A DNA stretch of 64,000 nt from Fomitopsis serialis. Lineage: Eukaryota; Basidiomycota; Agaricomycetes; Polyporales; Fomitopsidaceae. This document shows, one piece after another, positions 1-13,500 of this stretch. A program made the translations under genes and the position numbers. Where the stretch lies: the NCBI RefSeq assembly GCF_022376445.1, contig NW_025954976.1, positions 248,001 through 312,000 on the forward strand. The letters run 5' to 3'. Each line of letters opens with the position of its first letter. Position 1 is the stretch's first letter. The notes under the pieces were generated by a model. That model ran no database searches, was not told where the DNA came from, and worked only from the letters and a program-made list of their open reading frames with translations.

Positions 1-239
1 AAAAGTGCTCTCTCCGAGCCCAACTGTCAACAATGACCCTGGCTTGAATGTGCAACGCGAATTTTTCGTATCTTGCGATATCGAGAGGGATGGTCGTCGT
101 GCGTGCGACGTCATCATGCATGACACCGTCTCAGGGACAGTTGAGCCACCTCAAGTAGACACGGCGATGCGCAAGCACTCCAGGCGGGCATATAGCTATT
201 AGCGAATGTGAGGCGTGTACAAGCGCAGACTGCAGGCAA

Positions 240-1439
240 CTACAGGCCCTTGTCGCCGGAGTTCGTTTTACTTGAATCCGTCGCAGACCCCTTCCCTGCT
301 GCATCCTTCTCGTCCACCTTCTTATCCTCGCCCTTGGTCTCCTCGAACTCCACCCGACCAATGGTCGCCTTGTTGTCCACGAGCGCGTGGAGAGCGATGA
401 CGGCCCGGAGCAGACTGCTCAGGTATACGACGAGCAGCTGGTCGTTCGTACTTGTAGCAAAGCTCTGCGTCGACTCGGGGTCGTTGAGATGCGGGAGGAG
501 GTTCAGCGCGTCCTGTATGTGGTAGACGATCTGGTGGTTCACGGGCATCTTCCCCGCCGCGACGTCCGTAAGGTAATTCCGGATGTCGTCTATGCGGGAT
601 TGGAGGCCGCGCAGAGAGCTGAGCTGCTCGGAGACACGGGTCGCGAGGGTGGTTGTGGTCGAGTCTTTGATGTCCCGGAGCAGGTGCTCGACACCGATCT
701 CCTCTGCTTCTTCCGCTTCAATTGCTGACGGCACGTGGAGGAACGTCTTCCGGGTTTCTGTACCGTCCTGGAATGAGGTTAGGTGCACGGACATTACTTG
801 CGTATGGGAGGAGACGTACGTCTTTGATTTCCTCCACTGCGAAGTATGCGTCCGTCGGGATGCCCACCGTGTTTGGTCGTACGTCCACGATCACCATGAC
901 TGGTCGTGCAATGTATCTCTTCAATAGGTCGTTGATCTCCTGGTCCGAAGCCCGAAGCTTGGGGCCAGTGTGGTACCACCCGATCATCCGCTCTCGTGCT
1001 ACACTTTAGTTAGCAGCGGAACGGGATGTGAGAACGGAGCGGACGAACCGTTGACCTTCTTGAACATCTCCCACATGCCCTCAATATAGTTATGGTCCAA
1101 GAACCATGTCTTGCTGTCCTTCTCGTCCTCCTCGAAGGGAATGCCGAAGGAGTTCGCGACGTTGACGGTCTTGCCGTTGTCCTGCCCTAGGAGGATGCCA
1201 ATGACGCGCTTGCTAGAGCTGCGTTGGACAGTACGTGCATGGTGATCTGTGACGGAAAGGAGGACGAGGGGATGTACAACTGTTGCTGTTCATTAGTGTC
1301 GCGTCTGGACGCTAGGTCGGTAGTACACACCGACAGTGGTTCCAGACAAGGCTGCTAGCTTAACGAAAAACATCGTCAGTTTTACATCCACACGCAACAT
1401 AGACGTATAGCGAACCTGCTCTGATGTTGTTGCGACCAT
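240..1439 (-). CDS. RPN8: 26S proteasome lid subunit Rpn8 (PSMD7)
   Basis: Structural MPN-domain subunit of the proteasome lid, partner of the deubiquitinase Rpn11. Five exons (1439-1416, 1358-1331, 1279-1049, 998-820, 767-240) join with consistent phases and no frameshift into about 329 residues, the usual family length. Residues from about 18 read [10 protein letters not shown], followed by WFLDHNYIE and [13 protein letters not shown] of the MPN fold; the metal-binding JAMM residues are not complete, as is known for Rpn8. The middle carries the family signature [18 protein letters not shown], and the tail is rich in Lys, Asp and Glu. The ATG at 1439 was chosen because its 24-nt exon plus a 28-nt second exon restore the VVVHP start in phase. 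The gene is divergent from NOP1 and shares about 600 bp of upstream DNA with it. Confidence 0.95.
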
Positions 1440-2048
1440 AGTGGCGGACGGAGGATGCGTGCAAAAGGTAAAGTCTGCTGTGGCTTCTGCAAGCACGGTA
1501 GGACGCGTACGCGTCCAGATCTCGTGGTGTCTATTTGTCCTTGTTGCCCAACGGCCTCTACGAGACTTCCATTTTTGGGCAAGAACGCCTGCGAGCTATG
1601 AACTCGAAGCATGCGCTTTCACCGTTTTGTGATATACATTGCAGTTTTTGGCTTAGGTCATCGGCTTGACGGGATGTCAAACATAGATAGTCCTACCCAT
1701 AGGACCCCCTGGGTCGACAGCGCCTTGGCTTCACAATCTACGGAGGTTGTCGATGTCTTAAACTAAATCTGGATATGTGAGTTGAAAGCGGCTGCGAGTT
1801 TGGTTCGTGGATTGAGATAGAACGGTACTCCGTTATAATCCTCCAACTCACATAGAGCCGAGGCTTGGTGGCATATACAGTACGCAGTTGGACGGGCACG
1901 GTATATGGGGCGCTTATTTGCGACTATTTACCCGGGCGCTATATTACCGCAAAGGGTAGCTGACCGATCGCGCAAACTTCGTCTCGACTTTTTCCGCGTT
2001 CACTGTCGGCGACCAACCAGGCCTCACCACTTCTAGCATCTCAGCATA
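1440..2048. promoter_or_regulatory. Divergent intergenic region between RPN8 and NOP1
   Basis: About 600 bp lie between two divergently transcribed housekeeping genes and must hold both promoters. I see no convincing ORF and no clear TATA box at a fixed distance from either ATG. The stretch from about 1850 to 2048 is closest to the NOP1 start. Role is inferred from position only. Confidence 0.5.
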
Positions 2049-3269
2049 ATGGCATTCGGTGTGTTCCTGACGTTACACATAGCGCAACGTGCCGGGTCAC
2101 TCAATTGGTGTCTGTTGCAGGTGCTCCCGGCGGTCGCGGCGGTTTCGGTGGTGGTTTCGGCAGCAGAGGCGGAGGAGGAGGACGAGGGGCTCCTCGTGGG
2201 GGTGGTGCAAGAGGCGGTAGAGGCGGAGGGCGAGGTCTGTTTCCACAATCTTTGCTATCGTCCTGGTATTCACGTCCGAGTCTTCTCTGCACTGGCAGGC
2301 GGCGGACGGGGTGGCATTATGAAGCGCGGAGGTCCTCCCGGACGTGGTGGTGGTGGACGAGGCGCACCTCGCGGCCGTGGCGGCAGGGGTGGTGCGCGAG
2401 GCGGCGCAATGTCATCTTGGAGCCCCACAGACATCCAGGTGTCTTCATCGCCAAGGGCAAGGATCAAATGCTCGTCACGAAGAACCTCGTGCCAGGCGAG
2501 GCAGTCTATGGCGAGAAGCGAATATCGATTGACGGAGGCGTTGATGGGACGAAGGTGGAATATCGTGTATGGAACCCGTTCCGTAGCAAGCTCGCGGCAG
2601 GCGTGCTGAACGGCTTGGACGACATCTACATCGCACCTGGAAAGAAGGTGCTCTACCTCGGTGCTGCGAGCGGCACAAGTGTCAGTCACGTAGCGGATAT
2701 TGTTGGACCTGTAAGTTTGAGTCTCTAATGTAAAGAGTAAGTTCGCTGATGTTTCATACAGGAGGGCACGGTGTACGCCGTCGAGTTCTCGCTGCGTTCC
2801 GGGCGTGATCTCATCAACATGGCAAAAAAAGGACAAATGTCACCGTCAGTCCACTTGTCAAAATGTGTTATAATTCAATGGCACTTACATATCAATAGCA
2901 ATTGTCGAGGATGCTCGGCTACCCAGAAGTATCGCATTCTTGTGGACATGGTCGATGTGATCTTCGCGGATGTCGCACAGCCTGACCAGGCTCGAATCGT
3001 CGCTCTCAACGCAGACATTTCCTCAAAAACGGCGGCCACATAGTGATCTCCATCAAGGCAGTTGTATCGACTCGACCATTCCTGCGGAGAAGGTGTTCGC
3101 TTCGGAGGTTCAGAACCTCAAGGAGAGCAAACTCAAGCCCCTTGAGCAGGTCACATTGGAGCCATATGAACGTGACCATGCAATGGTGACTGGTGAGTGC
3201 ACAGTTTACTTCGCGTGTTGTGAGTCTGCTCACTTGGTATATATAGCTGTGTACCAACGCTTCAAGTAG
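2049..3269 (+). CDS. NOP1: Fibrillarin, box C/D snoRNP 2'-O-methyltransferase
   Basis: Nucleolar methyltransferase that 2'-O-methylates pre-rRNA under C/D snoRNA guidance. The N-terminus is a Gly/Arg-rich (GAR) domain spread over three exons: a 10-nt first exon (ATGGCATTCG), then two runs of GRGG-type repeats around 2122-2232 and 2301-2405. The catalytic domain follows with [24 protein letters not shown], the SAM-binding [13 protein letters not shown], and [19 protein letters not shown]; the last exon ends VYQRFK. The frame breaks at about 2408, 2824-2830 (an A run one base short), 2843, 2922, 3016 and 3060, each explained by one missing base. Since every broken segment is otherwise fully conserved, I read this as sequence error and not as a pseudogene. 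Confidence 0.93.
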
Positions 3270-3673
3270 TGCTTGGCGGTTCACTCTATTTACGTCCTTC
3301 TCTACCTTCTGCCGATCGTGCGTGTAGCCTGTATTCTCTGTACTTACACCAAAAGTATCTCGCTCGCATTTTGCTCTCTGCTGTATGGATTCAGTTGCAT
3401 CACTTATGGTATCTGCTTGAGTGTATGAGCAGCGAGCTGATGTGGCGGTGGAGTGATCGTGATCTGAGGACGTGTCACTGCGCAAAGCGCGCGGGACGAA
3501 TTAGCTCATGCGCGCAGCATCCGCGTCCTGCAGACCGACCTGACCGCGGATATCCGACTTTGTGCTCTTTGTTTGACTCCTCGACACCGAACGCCGCAGA
3601 CGGGCCCTGTTGAACTCGCCGTCAATTTCGCTTAGCTTCCCCCCAGGCTCTTCAGCCACAATTGGTATAGCGC
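3270..3673. other. Intergenic, NOP1 to PMT
   Basis: About 400 bp between two genes on the same strand. It should contain the NOP1 3' end and the PMT promoter. Short frames here have no recognisable content, and I see no repeat. Confidence 0.5.
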
Positions 3674-6600
3674 ATGAGGCCATCGCAGATTGTCATTCAC
3701 GTCGGTACACCACCCGAACACTCGCCACGCTCTTCATCCGACTTCGAGGAGATACAATACCCCGTCAATCAGTCTCCTAGCTGGTCCACTCGTTCCGCTC
3801 GCGAGGAGGAACTGCCGCTGCACTACATGAGCGAGGAGACGGCCCGCCGCAGGGTGCTTCGCGGCCCCAGCGGGAACGGGACCCACCAGGAGCCTAGCCA
3901 TGCCCCGGAAAAGGAGTACGAGATATACGATGACGAGGGGAAGGATGTCTACGCAAAAATGAAGGACATGCGAAGTCCTCTGGGCAGCGGACGGCTACGA
4001 CGCCCACCACCGCCTCCTCCGACTACAGTGGTGCGTGTCCCGCCGTTCTCAATGCCTCCCTCTTCCTTGACGAGTTTTATAGAGCGAGTTCTTCCAACAA
4101 AACCTAGAGCACATCCCCCCAATTGCGTATACCCTGTTGTCATGCTGGACACGCTTCCACAGAATAGGCCATTCACCACTCGTCATCTGGGACGAGGCCC
4201 ACTTCGGCAAGTTTGGCTCATTCTACCTGAAGCGCCAGTTCTACTTCGACGTACATCCTCCGCTGGGGAAGATGCTCGTGCGCTGGCAGGCCTGTTGTCT
4301 GGCTATGACGGGCACTTCGACTTCACCAGCGGGGCGTCGTACTCGGACAACGTTCCGTACGTGGCTATGCGGGTCATGCTGGCGACTTTCGGCGTTGCGT
4401 TAGTACCACTGGCATGGTACACGGCGGTGGAGCTTGGGATGAGCTGGAGAGCATGTCATTTGGCGGCGATCATGGTTCTGCTCGGTGCGTTTGGAATTCG
4501 TTCCGCTTGCATACATGCTAACTCCGTAGCCAGACGTCGGCTGGCTCTGTATTTCGCGGTTTATTCTACTGGACTCTATGCTTCTCTTCTTCACGTTCTC
4601 TACGGTTTTCTGTCTGGCGAAGTTCCATAACCAACAATATCAGCGAGTCCTCTTTGCTCCGCTGCCATTGGACATATCTGACTGACTGTGACAGATCATT
4701 CTCATTCGACTGGTGGTTATGGCTCGCAATGACAGGTGCATCAATAGGCTGTGTAACAAGGTAGATTACGTTCACTCTTCTCATTCGCGAAAGTTGACGA
4801 TTACGCAGTGTCAAATGGGTCGGCATGTTTGTAACAGCACTAGTCGGTCTCTATACCATTGAAGACCTCTGGGAGAAGTTTGGTGATCTCCGGATGACCA
4901 CGGTGCGTACGAATCTCGCATGCGCCAAACTATGACTGAGAGCATATATACACAGCGCGAACAAATGAGACATTGGGGAGCTCGTATCACATGCCTTATC
5001 ACCCTGCCGCTCGTTCTCTACATGGCTTTCTTCAAAATCCACTTTATGATCTTGAATCATTCCGGACCAGACGACGCAAAAATGAGCTCGCTGTTCCAGG
5101 CGAATCTTATAGGCAACACATTCTCCCAGAATCCCTTGGTAGGTCTTTGCAAAGGTCACTCGTGATTACATGCTAATGGCGACGTAGAAATCGCTATTGG
5201 GTCAAAATCACTCTGAAGAACATGGGATGGGCCGGTGGCCTACTTCACTCCCACGTTCAGACCTACCCAGTGGCTCGTCACAGCAACAAGTAACGTGCTA
5301 CCACTACAAGGACGAAAACAACGACTGGATGCTCCTCCCGAAGTGGGACGAGGCGGTTACAACCCCGAGGGTCCCATCCGATTCCTCGCTGACGGCGACG
5401 TTATTCGGTTCCAGCACGTTGCGACCAAACGCAATTTGCATTCGCATCCGATCCCCGCCCCCGTCTCGAAGTTGAACAACGAGGTGGCTGGTTATGGAGA
5501 CGACAAAATCGGAGACTTCCAGGACTATTGGGTCGTCGAAGTCGTGGATGACCTCCGCCGTGGCAGCAAGGCCCATGTGGACAAATACACTCGTTGACCA
5601 CTCGCCTGCGGCTTCGTCATCAGGCATTGGGATGTTACCTTCGTGCTGGCAACGAAATACTGCCTCAGTGGGGTTTCAAGCAGATCGAGGTCAGCTGCGA
5701 CAAGGAGAACAACCCCAGTGACATCTACACCTACTGGAATGTGGAGACCCACATCAACGAACGACGTGAGTATCTCCTCGGATCCGCTAGACTGGTACTA
5801 AATCTAGTCAATCAGTCCCACCTGGTAATGCCCAGTTCTACAAGACGTCGTTCATGCGCGACTTCTGGCACCTCAACGTTGCGATGATGACGACAAACAA
5901 TGCGTTGATCCCAGACCCGGACAAGGAGGATATCCTTGCCTCCAAGCCACTTGACTGGCCATTCTTGCGCTTGGGCCTGCGTATGTGCGGCTGGGGTGCG
6001 AACCAGTCGAAGTACTATTTGCTTGGGACGCCGGTGATATGGTGGGGGAGCACATTAAGTCTATTTGTTGCGGTCGCGGCCTTGGGTATCTACATGATTC
6101 GCAAGCAGCGCAAGTACGTGGACATGGAGCCCAGTAAGTGTTTTGCTTCCATGCAGCGCTCTGGTCGTTGATACAACCCCCCTTCTGCAGGAGAATGGGA
6201 CCACATGGTCTACGTCGGGAAGGTAGCCGTCGTAGGATGGGCGTTGCACTTTGGTATGTTGTCTGGTCCGTGTCTCGACAACACCTATTGACCGAACTCC
6301 AGTGCCGTTCCTCATCATGGGCCGTGTAACCTACCTCCACCACTATGTGAGTTCGAGTGTGATCACGCTTCGCGCGAACTACTGACAAAGTTCACCTCAA
6401 TTAGCTGCCTACGCTCTACTTTGCGGTCCTCACTTCTGCTCATGTGCTCGACCACTTTGTGTTCACCACCCGGCGCCTATCGGAGCGAACGAAGTGGATC
6501 GTGTTCGCTGTAATCGTCACGGCAATCGTCGGCACTTTCTGGTGGTTCCGAGGGGTTGCGTTTGGTATTGACGACGCCATCAACGACCACTGGGGACTCA

Positions 6601-6685
6601 AGTGGCGCTCGGTACGTTCACTAACTGTGCAAGACAATTCATGCGCTGACGCCTTCGTTAGACCTGGAACATGTACGAAGAATGA
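3674..6685 (+). CDS. Protein O-mannosyltransferase (PMT, probably PMT2-type)
   Basis: ER membrane enzyme that transfers mannose from dolichyl-phosphate mannose to Ser/Thr of secretory proteins. A Ser/Pro-rich cytosolic N-terminus of about 120 residues precedes the catalytic loop with [20 protein letters not shown] and HPPLGKML, including the conserved acidic pair of the family. A MIR region lies near 5270-5600 ([31 protein letters not shown]). The C-terminal part has [28 protein letters not shown], and several membrane helices, then [18 protein letters not shown] and a last short exon ending TWNMYEE. About ten exons. A single-base gap near 4280 splits HPPLGKMLV from the following [14 protein letters not shown]. 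The PMT2 assignment rests on the [13 protein letters not shown] region and is less certain than the family. Confidence 0.92.
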
Positions 6686-6874
6686 GACGGAGACGGACTC
6701 ACCCTCACTTCCCTTGTTACTACTATCGTATCATAACTTAAGGCTAGTAAGGGTTCGCAGTAATATATTCTGTTCAACTACACAGCATCGAGTAGGCGTG
6801 CAACACCACTTTCAAGAGCAACGAAAACCAGACGATGTATTCCACTACAATAGCATGAGTTACAGATGCAAGAA

Positions 6875-9800
6875 TTATGTCCGTGAGGGGCCCCAAGCAC
6901 CCAACCTCCTATAGAACAACAGATATGCGCAACGCTCGTTTTGCTCCAGCCCACCGAAGACATCGTCAGGCCGGATGTCGGATACCAGCTCGTCATCGAT
7001 GCGGATCCACGCCGCACGCGGACGGTCGGTGAGGTCCCGGTTAGGATGGAGGACGTCCAGGGTATAGTGACCTCCAGACGCGGATTGACCATGGTGATAC
7101 AACACTGCAATGGGCATTAACGACCATTATTATTGGATGAAAACTGTCAGCTTACCTCCGAAGAGCTGATACTTGACCGGCTGGGCTGTTCGTTTGGTCG
7201 GTGCAATCAGATCTGTAACGAGTTAAGACAGTGCCACAGCCATTCGCCGGACAATCATACCTGGATTGATATCCAACTCGGGTCCGTAGGAGACCTGCTT
7301 GCTAATTTTGACCACATCCCCCACATTCGTGTCGTAGTGGAACCGCTTCAGGTGCAGCACCAAAACGGGGGGGAACACCTCAATCAGAGCCTGCTGGGTA
7401 GCCTCAACAACCACCCCCGGCCGGGTAGGCTGGCTGATCTGGACAGGCTGGGGTTGCGAGATGGACTGCAGCGCATCTTTGATGGTGTGCACGGTGTCGC
7501 GCTGTAGTCACGAATTCAACAGGGCAACTGACAGTGTCATCTGCCAAACGAACCTGGATGTCAAGTCTCAGCGAGCGCCAGTCCTCGACGGTGACGGAGT
7601 CTTTTTGGTGAGGCGCGCGCAGTATTGAGCGGAACTTGCCTCCGAAGATGCGGGTGATCGGCGAGTCCGTCGACTTAACCTAGGTTGCGAATGATCTTCA
7701 GCAGATGCTAATCGCACAACGGTGGTACTTACCGTTCGAGTGACCATGGCTCGGTTCTTTTTACCTACTTCATACCACCCGTCGTCATGAGCTGCCCCGT
7801 CGACTTCTTCAATTGGCTTCGGTGCATTCGGTGACAGCGACGAAGAGAGTGCGAGCACCTCTTCCTCGAGCGTATCAAGGAAGAAGCCCAAGAACTCTTC
7901 AGCATCTTCTTGGTGTCCGCCCTAAGTCCGCGTTGTTAGCTCAGCCAACAAACCACCCAAGCGAATGGAAAACACACAATCATGCTAGCAAACCGCTTTT
8001 TCTCCTTCATCGCGTCGTACACATACGACGGTATGAACGCCTCCGGCTCATAAAACTCGTCGCGCTCCTTTCCCTTCGCCTTCACGTCCACGGGCGATTC
8101 CGGTACGAACTCCCGCACGAACTTGATGATCGCGTCTACGAGCGGCGTTGCCTTCGAGCCCTCCTTCTGCGAGCCGACCACGGGGCCCGCGAGGTACTTG
8201 CTGAGCTCGCTGAACAGGCGGTTGAACGGCTGGCAGTAGACGAGGATCTGGAGGACCGCATTAGCGAAGCACATGTTACCCGTGTTGATCAACCCGCGCG
8301 GCTGGATCTTGGGCGGAATGTTCGACGGCGGGGGACCGTTGTAGATGAGCTTGAGGAGCTCGTTGCGATGTGCAACGGCTGCGAACCCGCTGGAGACGGC
8401 GCTGGGTCCTGCAGACGCGCCGCCCACGGAGGTGGCGGGGATCGAGAATCCGACGACCGACGACGTTGGGAGGCGCGACTTGGACGAGGAAGCGGCGGCG
8501 TCGCCAGACTGCAAGAGAGATGCCCATGACTTCTTCATGGCGGGCTTCGCAGGTGCTGGAGCTGGGGCGGGTGCCTGCTGTGCTTCTGTGGGTTGAGCTG
8601 GAGGCACAGGAGCCGTCACTCCCGACGCCGGCGGCGGATCTTCGCTAAATGGAGGCACAGGAGCAGCTACATCGACGTTCGACGCGTCGGTGGAGTCTGG
8701 GACATCAATGAGCTTGCCAGACGAAGGAGACGTGACAGGAAGAGAAACAGAAGTGCGAGAAGTCGCTGGCGAACCGGGTACAGGTGTCTCGCCAGGGGTC
8801 GAAGAAGCCGGTGTCGACTCGGTGACCGAAGAAGAGGGCACCTCCAGTTCGTCGGGCGAGGCGTTAGCGAGTTCTTCAACAGGTTGAACTTCATGCACAG
8901 AAGGTTCAACGGCAAGCTTAACAGACGGAACCTTAGGCGACGGCGGAGGGGTGGGCAGCTCGAGCGCTTGATGGACAACATCGTCTGGCGGGAACGCTTT
9001 CGTCGCTATTATGACACCAGGAGCATGCAAGGGATCCTCCGGCCGACGCGACCAGATGACCCAGCCAGAGGGCTCACTCGACGATGTACTCGTCTCGTTA
9101 GCAGGTCCGGATGATGCGGGCTGCGCGACCTCAGAGTCATCGTCTTCGAGGTCCTGTTCGGACAAAAATTCAATTTTAGGTGTTCGCGGGACCGGTTCAG
9201 AGGCAACCGTCGGTTCCGGAGCAGGATCAGAAGAGGTCGGAGCTGTGGGTTCAGCAGGTTCCTCGGGCTGTGGCAATTGAACAGGAGGCTGTTCAGGAAC
9301 ATGTTGCAGAGGAGCAGGTGTAGGTTGCTGAAAAGCAGTTGGCTGCTCAGGAGAAAGGTGCTGAGGTGCTGCAAGAGGTTCTGCAAGAGGTTGCTGCGGT
9401 GCCGCCATCTGCACAGGTAAGAGTTCCTGCTGGAGTGATTGAGCAGGAACGGGAACCGGTGATCGCGCCGCGGGTGATAGCATCGAGAGCTGTTTTGGTA
9501 CAGGAGGCGGCTGTGCCCACCCAGGATGGTAGCCTCCGTTTGGCTGAGGATGATAGGTAGGGGAGTAGGGAACGTGAGTAACGTGCGGCGAGAACTTAGG
9601 AGCGTGAGGGTGGGTGTACGGGTTGACTGGAGAAATGGGTGGTGACTGCATGTTCGCGCCAGGGTGCAAATTATGAGGCGGCGGCATGGGCGGATAGTGC
9701 TGGTAACCGGGCATACCACCCCTCTGCGAATGTGCAGGATACCGTCCTCGGTTGGGCGAGTTGATTCGAGGCGACGCGGGTTGGTGCATCTGCGGGTGCC

Positions 9801-9951
9801 CATTCATGGGAGGCATGTACGGGTTGTAGTAGGGTGCCGGGCCAGGTCCATTGCCGTAAAACTGAGGAGGCGGAGGCGGATTGTGATAGTACGACGGTCC
9901 GGACTGGGATATGAAGGATGTGGGCTGGCCATTGCTGTGTGCAGAATGCAT
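6875..9951 (-). CDS. Ubiquitin-specific protease, UBP3/USP10 type
   Basis: Cysteine deubiquitinase. The first 671 codons are one open exon: about 540 residues of Pro/Gln/Ser-rich, low-complexity sequence, then the catalytic Cys box GLINTGNMCFANAVLQIL with the nucleophile Cys at about residue 561 (codon 8271-8269). Downstream exons give GGHQEDAEEFLGFFLDTLEEE, split here near an intron at about 7925, then PPVLVLHLKRFHYD, and the His box GQSASGGHYTLDV with the C-terminal WIRIDDELV and CAYLLFYRR. The order and spacing fit UBP3/USP10, which in yeast works with Bre5 in ribophagy and vesicle traffic; that role is family knowledge, not visible here. The start at 9951 is the first ATG of the long exon; a further upstream exon cannot be excluded. 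It converges on the PMT gene with about 190 bp between. Confidence 0.92.
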
Positions 9952-10560
9952 GTAAGACTACGAAAGCTTGGGACACGCGTAATCGCTTGCAACGATAGTC
10001 ATAAGTGCACTTACAGTCGTGAGGTTATGTGGTTTGTCCAGATGGCAAACCTAATCGACGCCAGTGCATATGCCAAGTCCCGAAGGCTGGTAAAAGAGGT
10101 GCGGGGTGCCGGGAGACGACGTGTACGTGCTTGACAGACGGTGGGTCGTTCGACCTGAGAAGGCGATGTTCCGCTGAGTCATGGAAACACATTAGCACTG
10201 CAAGACTGCCTGTAAGTATGTCTGCACACTCTAACCTGTTTTCCTGTCAGTTCCTGAAGGTGCAGTTGCAGGCAGGGTCGCAGGGCAGCGCGATGTGGAC
10301 GCAGGTGGACGCGGACGACGAGACTGCTGAGCGACTTGAGGCGCCCGCACGGCAAGCGACTTTTGCAGCCTCCGTCCCAGTCGCCACGTCCCTTTAAGCG
10401 CCTTCCAAGTCTGGGACACTTCCATTTGCGACAGCTACTCTCTTCTCCTGCTCGTCCTGCTCAGAGCCTGGTTGCGCGTGTTCCCCTGTGGAGGGAGACG
10501 CGCTCGCATCCCAGGCCTCCGTTCGCGTCAAGCACAGGTGCATGGACCGCTCGCGCAGCC
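9952..10560. promoter_or_regulatory. Divergent intergenic region, UBP and coiled-coil gene
   Basis: About 610 bp between divergent genes; presumed double promoter with 5' leaders. Pyrimidine-rich tracts occur just before 10561. No gene recognised. Confidence 0.45.
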
Positions 10561-13500
10561 ATGTCCACCGCCGTCGAGCTCTCCATCAATGATGACCACC
10601 CTCTTGCGCTGGAGCTCACGAGCCTCCGCTCTGCAGTAGACCGCTATCAGGTGAAGCTCGGAAGCCTCGGTGGTGATGTTACCTTCACCAGCATGCCGAA
10701 GCGCCCGTTCACTGACCTGCAGGCTTCCTTGCCAGCACGAGGCCCACGCTGCATCCGTCAAGCTCCAGAGACACTCGCTTGATACCACCCATGCTATTGA
10801 ACGCGCGTATGCGCTCGAGGGCGAAAATGTAAAGCTCAGGGAGGAGCTCGCCACTCTCAAGGCACATCCGGATACCACACCCCATCCGGCGTCCCTCCAG
10901 GTGCAGGAGCTCACCATAGCTCACCGACGGCTCTCGGACAAGCTCACAGATACGGAGGAGGCCCTCCTGGCTCGCACCACTGAGCTTGTGAACGCTCAGA
11001 GCGACTTCGCTAGGATACAGAATTCTGTTGACGCCGCGCATGAACTAGCAGCTCAGAGACAAGGTCAAGTGCAGGTGGCTCAGGCGAAGCAAAGGGAGTT
11101 GGAACGGAAGCTACGATCCGCCGAGGAGGAGCGCAAACTCTCGGATCTGGTCGTCCAGGAGTATGCGGACCTCGTCCGGACGCTCGAAGGCAGGCCTAAA
11201 ACGCAGGCTGCTTCAGCCTCAACTACGTCGTTCCCCTTGGGTAATGCAGGTAACAACTCCAGCACAACACTGGTAGACAGCCTATCAGAAGGAAAGTCCG
11301 GTCTGCAAAAGCTGCTAGGCGAGCTCAACGGCGAGCACGAGCAACTTAGCGCGGAAATCAGTCGCCTTCAGGGGGAACTTGGCAGTCTGGCGAGCGAACT
11401 GGATGTCGAACGGAACCACGGGCTGGACGATCGTGCGCAGCTTGCTCAATCCCTCGTCGATATGGAACGCTACAGAATTGACGACAACACGGCTGCGAAG
11501 ATGGTTTCTCGTTACATGTACGTTGCAAATAACCTCGGGTTCTACCATGTTTGCTTACCCTGGTCTCCGCAGGAAGTTCTCTCAGTCCGCGACCGATTCC
11601 CTCCAGAAAGCCATGGAAGGCATGAAAGCCCGGTATACCGCCAGCGCCGCCACGCTCGGTGCCCAAATCAACTACCTACAGAAGGCCCTCGAGACCGAAC
11701 GCCGACAGTCCGAGAAGCTGCGCCAAGTCCTGGATGATCTCACCGAGGATATCTCGCGCGAAGCGTACGGGCGGCGACGAGAGATCTCACTGCGCCTCGC
11801 GTTCCTCGGACGCGAAGAGAGCCTCGCGGAGAGCTTGCGGAGATGGATCAGGCGCTCGAGGGAGTCCTTCGATCGGTTGAAGGCTGCACAGGGGGATCTC
11901 CCTTCAGGAGTGCAATCCGTATTCGATGGGAGCGTCCGCGATGCTGAGGCACTCCTCGAGACCCTAAATGGACAGCCTTCGGTGGAACCTGGTTCGACGG
12001 GTTCCATAGCTCGTGTGGTCGCCGCACAAAATATTGCCGCAATTCTAGCTCGCGAGCTACAGATGGAGACGGACAGGCGGATGCAGGTGGAAAGGCGGCT
12101 GGCGCAGCGACGCGTCTCGCGATCCCCGACGCCTGCGGGGGTATCAGAGGGGTCGGCGGCGAATGGCGATGCGGATGCTGGGCTGGCGAGGCCCCTGCCC
12201 GTTCGAAGTACGTCGCTTCGGGCCTCCGTAACTATCGCCCCCAAAGATGCTGTACGTGAGTCGCCGCTGCCGGAGCCCGTCAAAGAGACCCAGTCGGTGG
12301 CGCCTGCTCCGGCACCACAAATTGTCGTCTCAGAGGAAAGGGCAGCATCCACACCGGTCGCAGATGTACGCGCAGCACCCGTCGAGCTCCCAGCAGAATC
12401 TGCTCCCGAAGCAGATACGCCATCTGTTTCTGCTGACAGCACTCCTTCTCCCGTTGTGATAGACACTCCCTGTTCAGAACCTCCTCCGGCTCCTGCAGCA
12501 CTCAACTTCGCCGTTGTACCGATTAACGATGCGGCTACAGAGAGTGGGCCCGTCACTGCACCCGTTGTGGATGCACGAGTAGAGACGGACCCCGCTACAG
12601 ACATCCTGTTCCAACCGCTCTCTGCTCCCCCAATCCTAGTCACTTTGACAACGAATGTCGAGGACGGACTGAAGGTGCCGAAATCAGCGCCTCCACCAAT
12701 ACCCCTCTCGGCAACCGTCGCATTCCCGTCAGTGGGCGAGGGTGAGCAGTCGCCGCCTGTGGTAGACATGGTCTCGCTCCCTGCTTCCATACTGGAGCAA
12801 TCCACAGGACCTCAAGCCTCTCTCTTATCCGAACTGAGGCAAGCGAAGGACCGATACGACGTTTTGCAACGCGGCTTCCGTGACTGCCACCTCGCACTGA
12901 GAGACTTGAAGAGGGACCTCTCGTCTCTCGGCACCACCTCGGAACTTGCGATCATCCTGCAGAAAGCCGTTGAGCGATTGGACGACTTCAATGAAGATGC
13001 GCGAGTGGAGTTGGAGATCCGGATATCGGACGAGGCAAGGATCTCATCTGGCTATGAGGCGCTGTTGACAATCCCGGGGGCGATGTCGGACGAAGTGGAC
13101 GAGGTAGCGATGGAGGCAGAGATGCGGGCGTTCGTGGACGGTACGGACAAGGCGGTCAAGAGAGCGACGGACGGGTTCAGCCGCAAGCTCGATGACCTCC
13201 AACACGACATTGCGTCTGTGAAACGTGCGCTGCACGATTTGACTGCTGCTTCTGTCGACTCTCCTGTGGCATCTTCACCGCCCACCACGTCGCCCTCATG
13301 GACCTCTTGGACGACGAACCTTCTGAGCCCCTCCCACTCTGCCAGTCCGGGCCCTGCGCCTACCTTCGGGTCGGTTATGACCTCGCCACGTCTCCGGCAG
13401 TCGTCCTTCTCGTCTCATCCAGGAAGGCTCCGATGACTCTCCCAGTCCCAGTAACGATCCATTCGCAAGCCTAGATTTGCGGATAGCCATGCCAGCCCAC

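Noticed and set aside
2049..3269. NOP1 as a pseudogene because of frame breaks
   Set aside because: All breaks are single missing bases with conserved residues on both sides, the same pattern as in other essential genes here.
11672..12805. 377-codon minus-strand frame
   Set aside because: Antisense shadow of the Pro/Ser/Ala-rich part of the coiled-coil gene; composition mirrors that gene.
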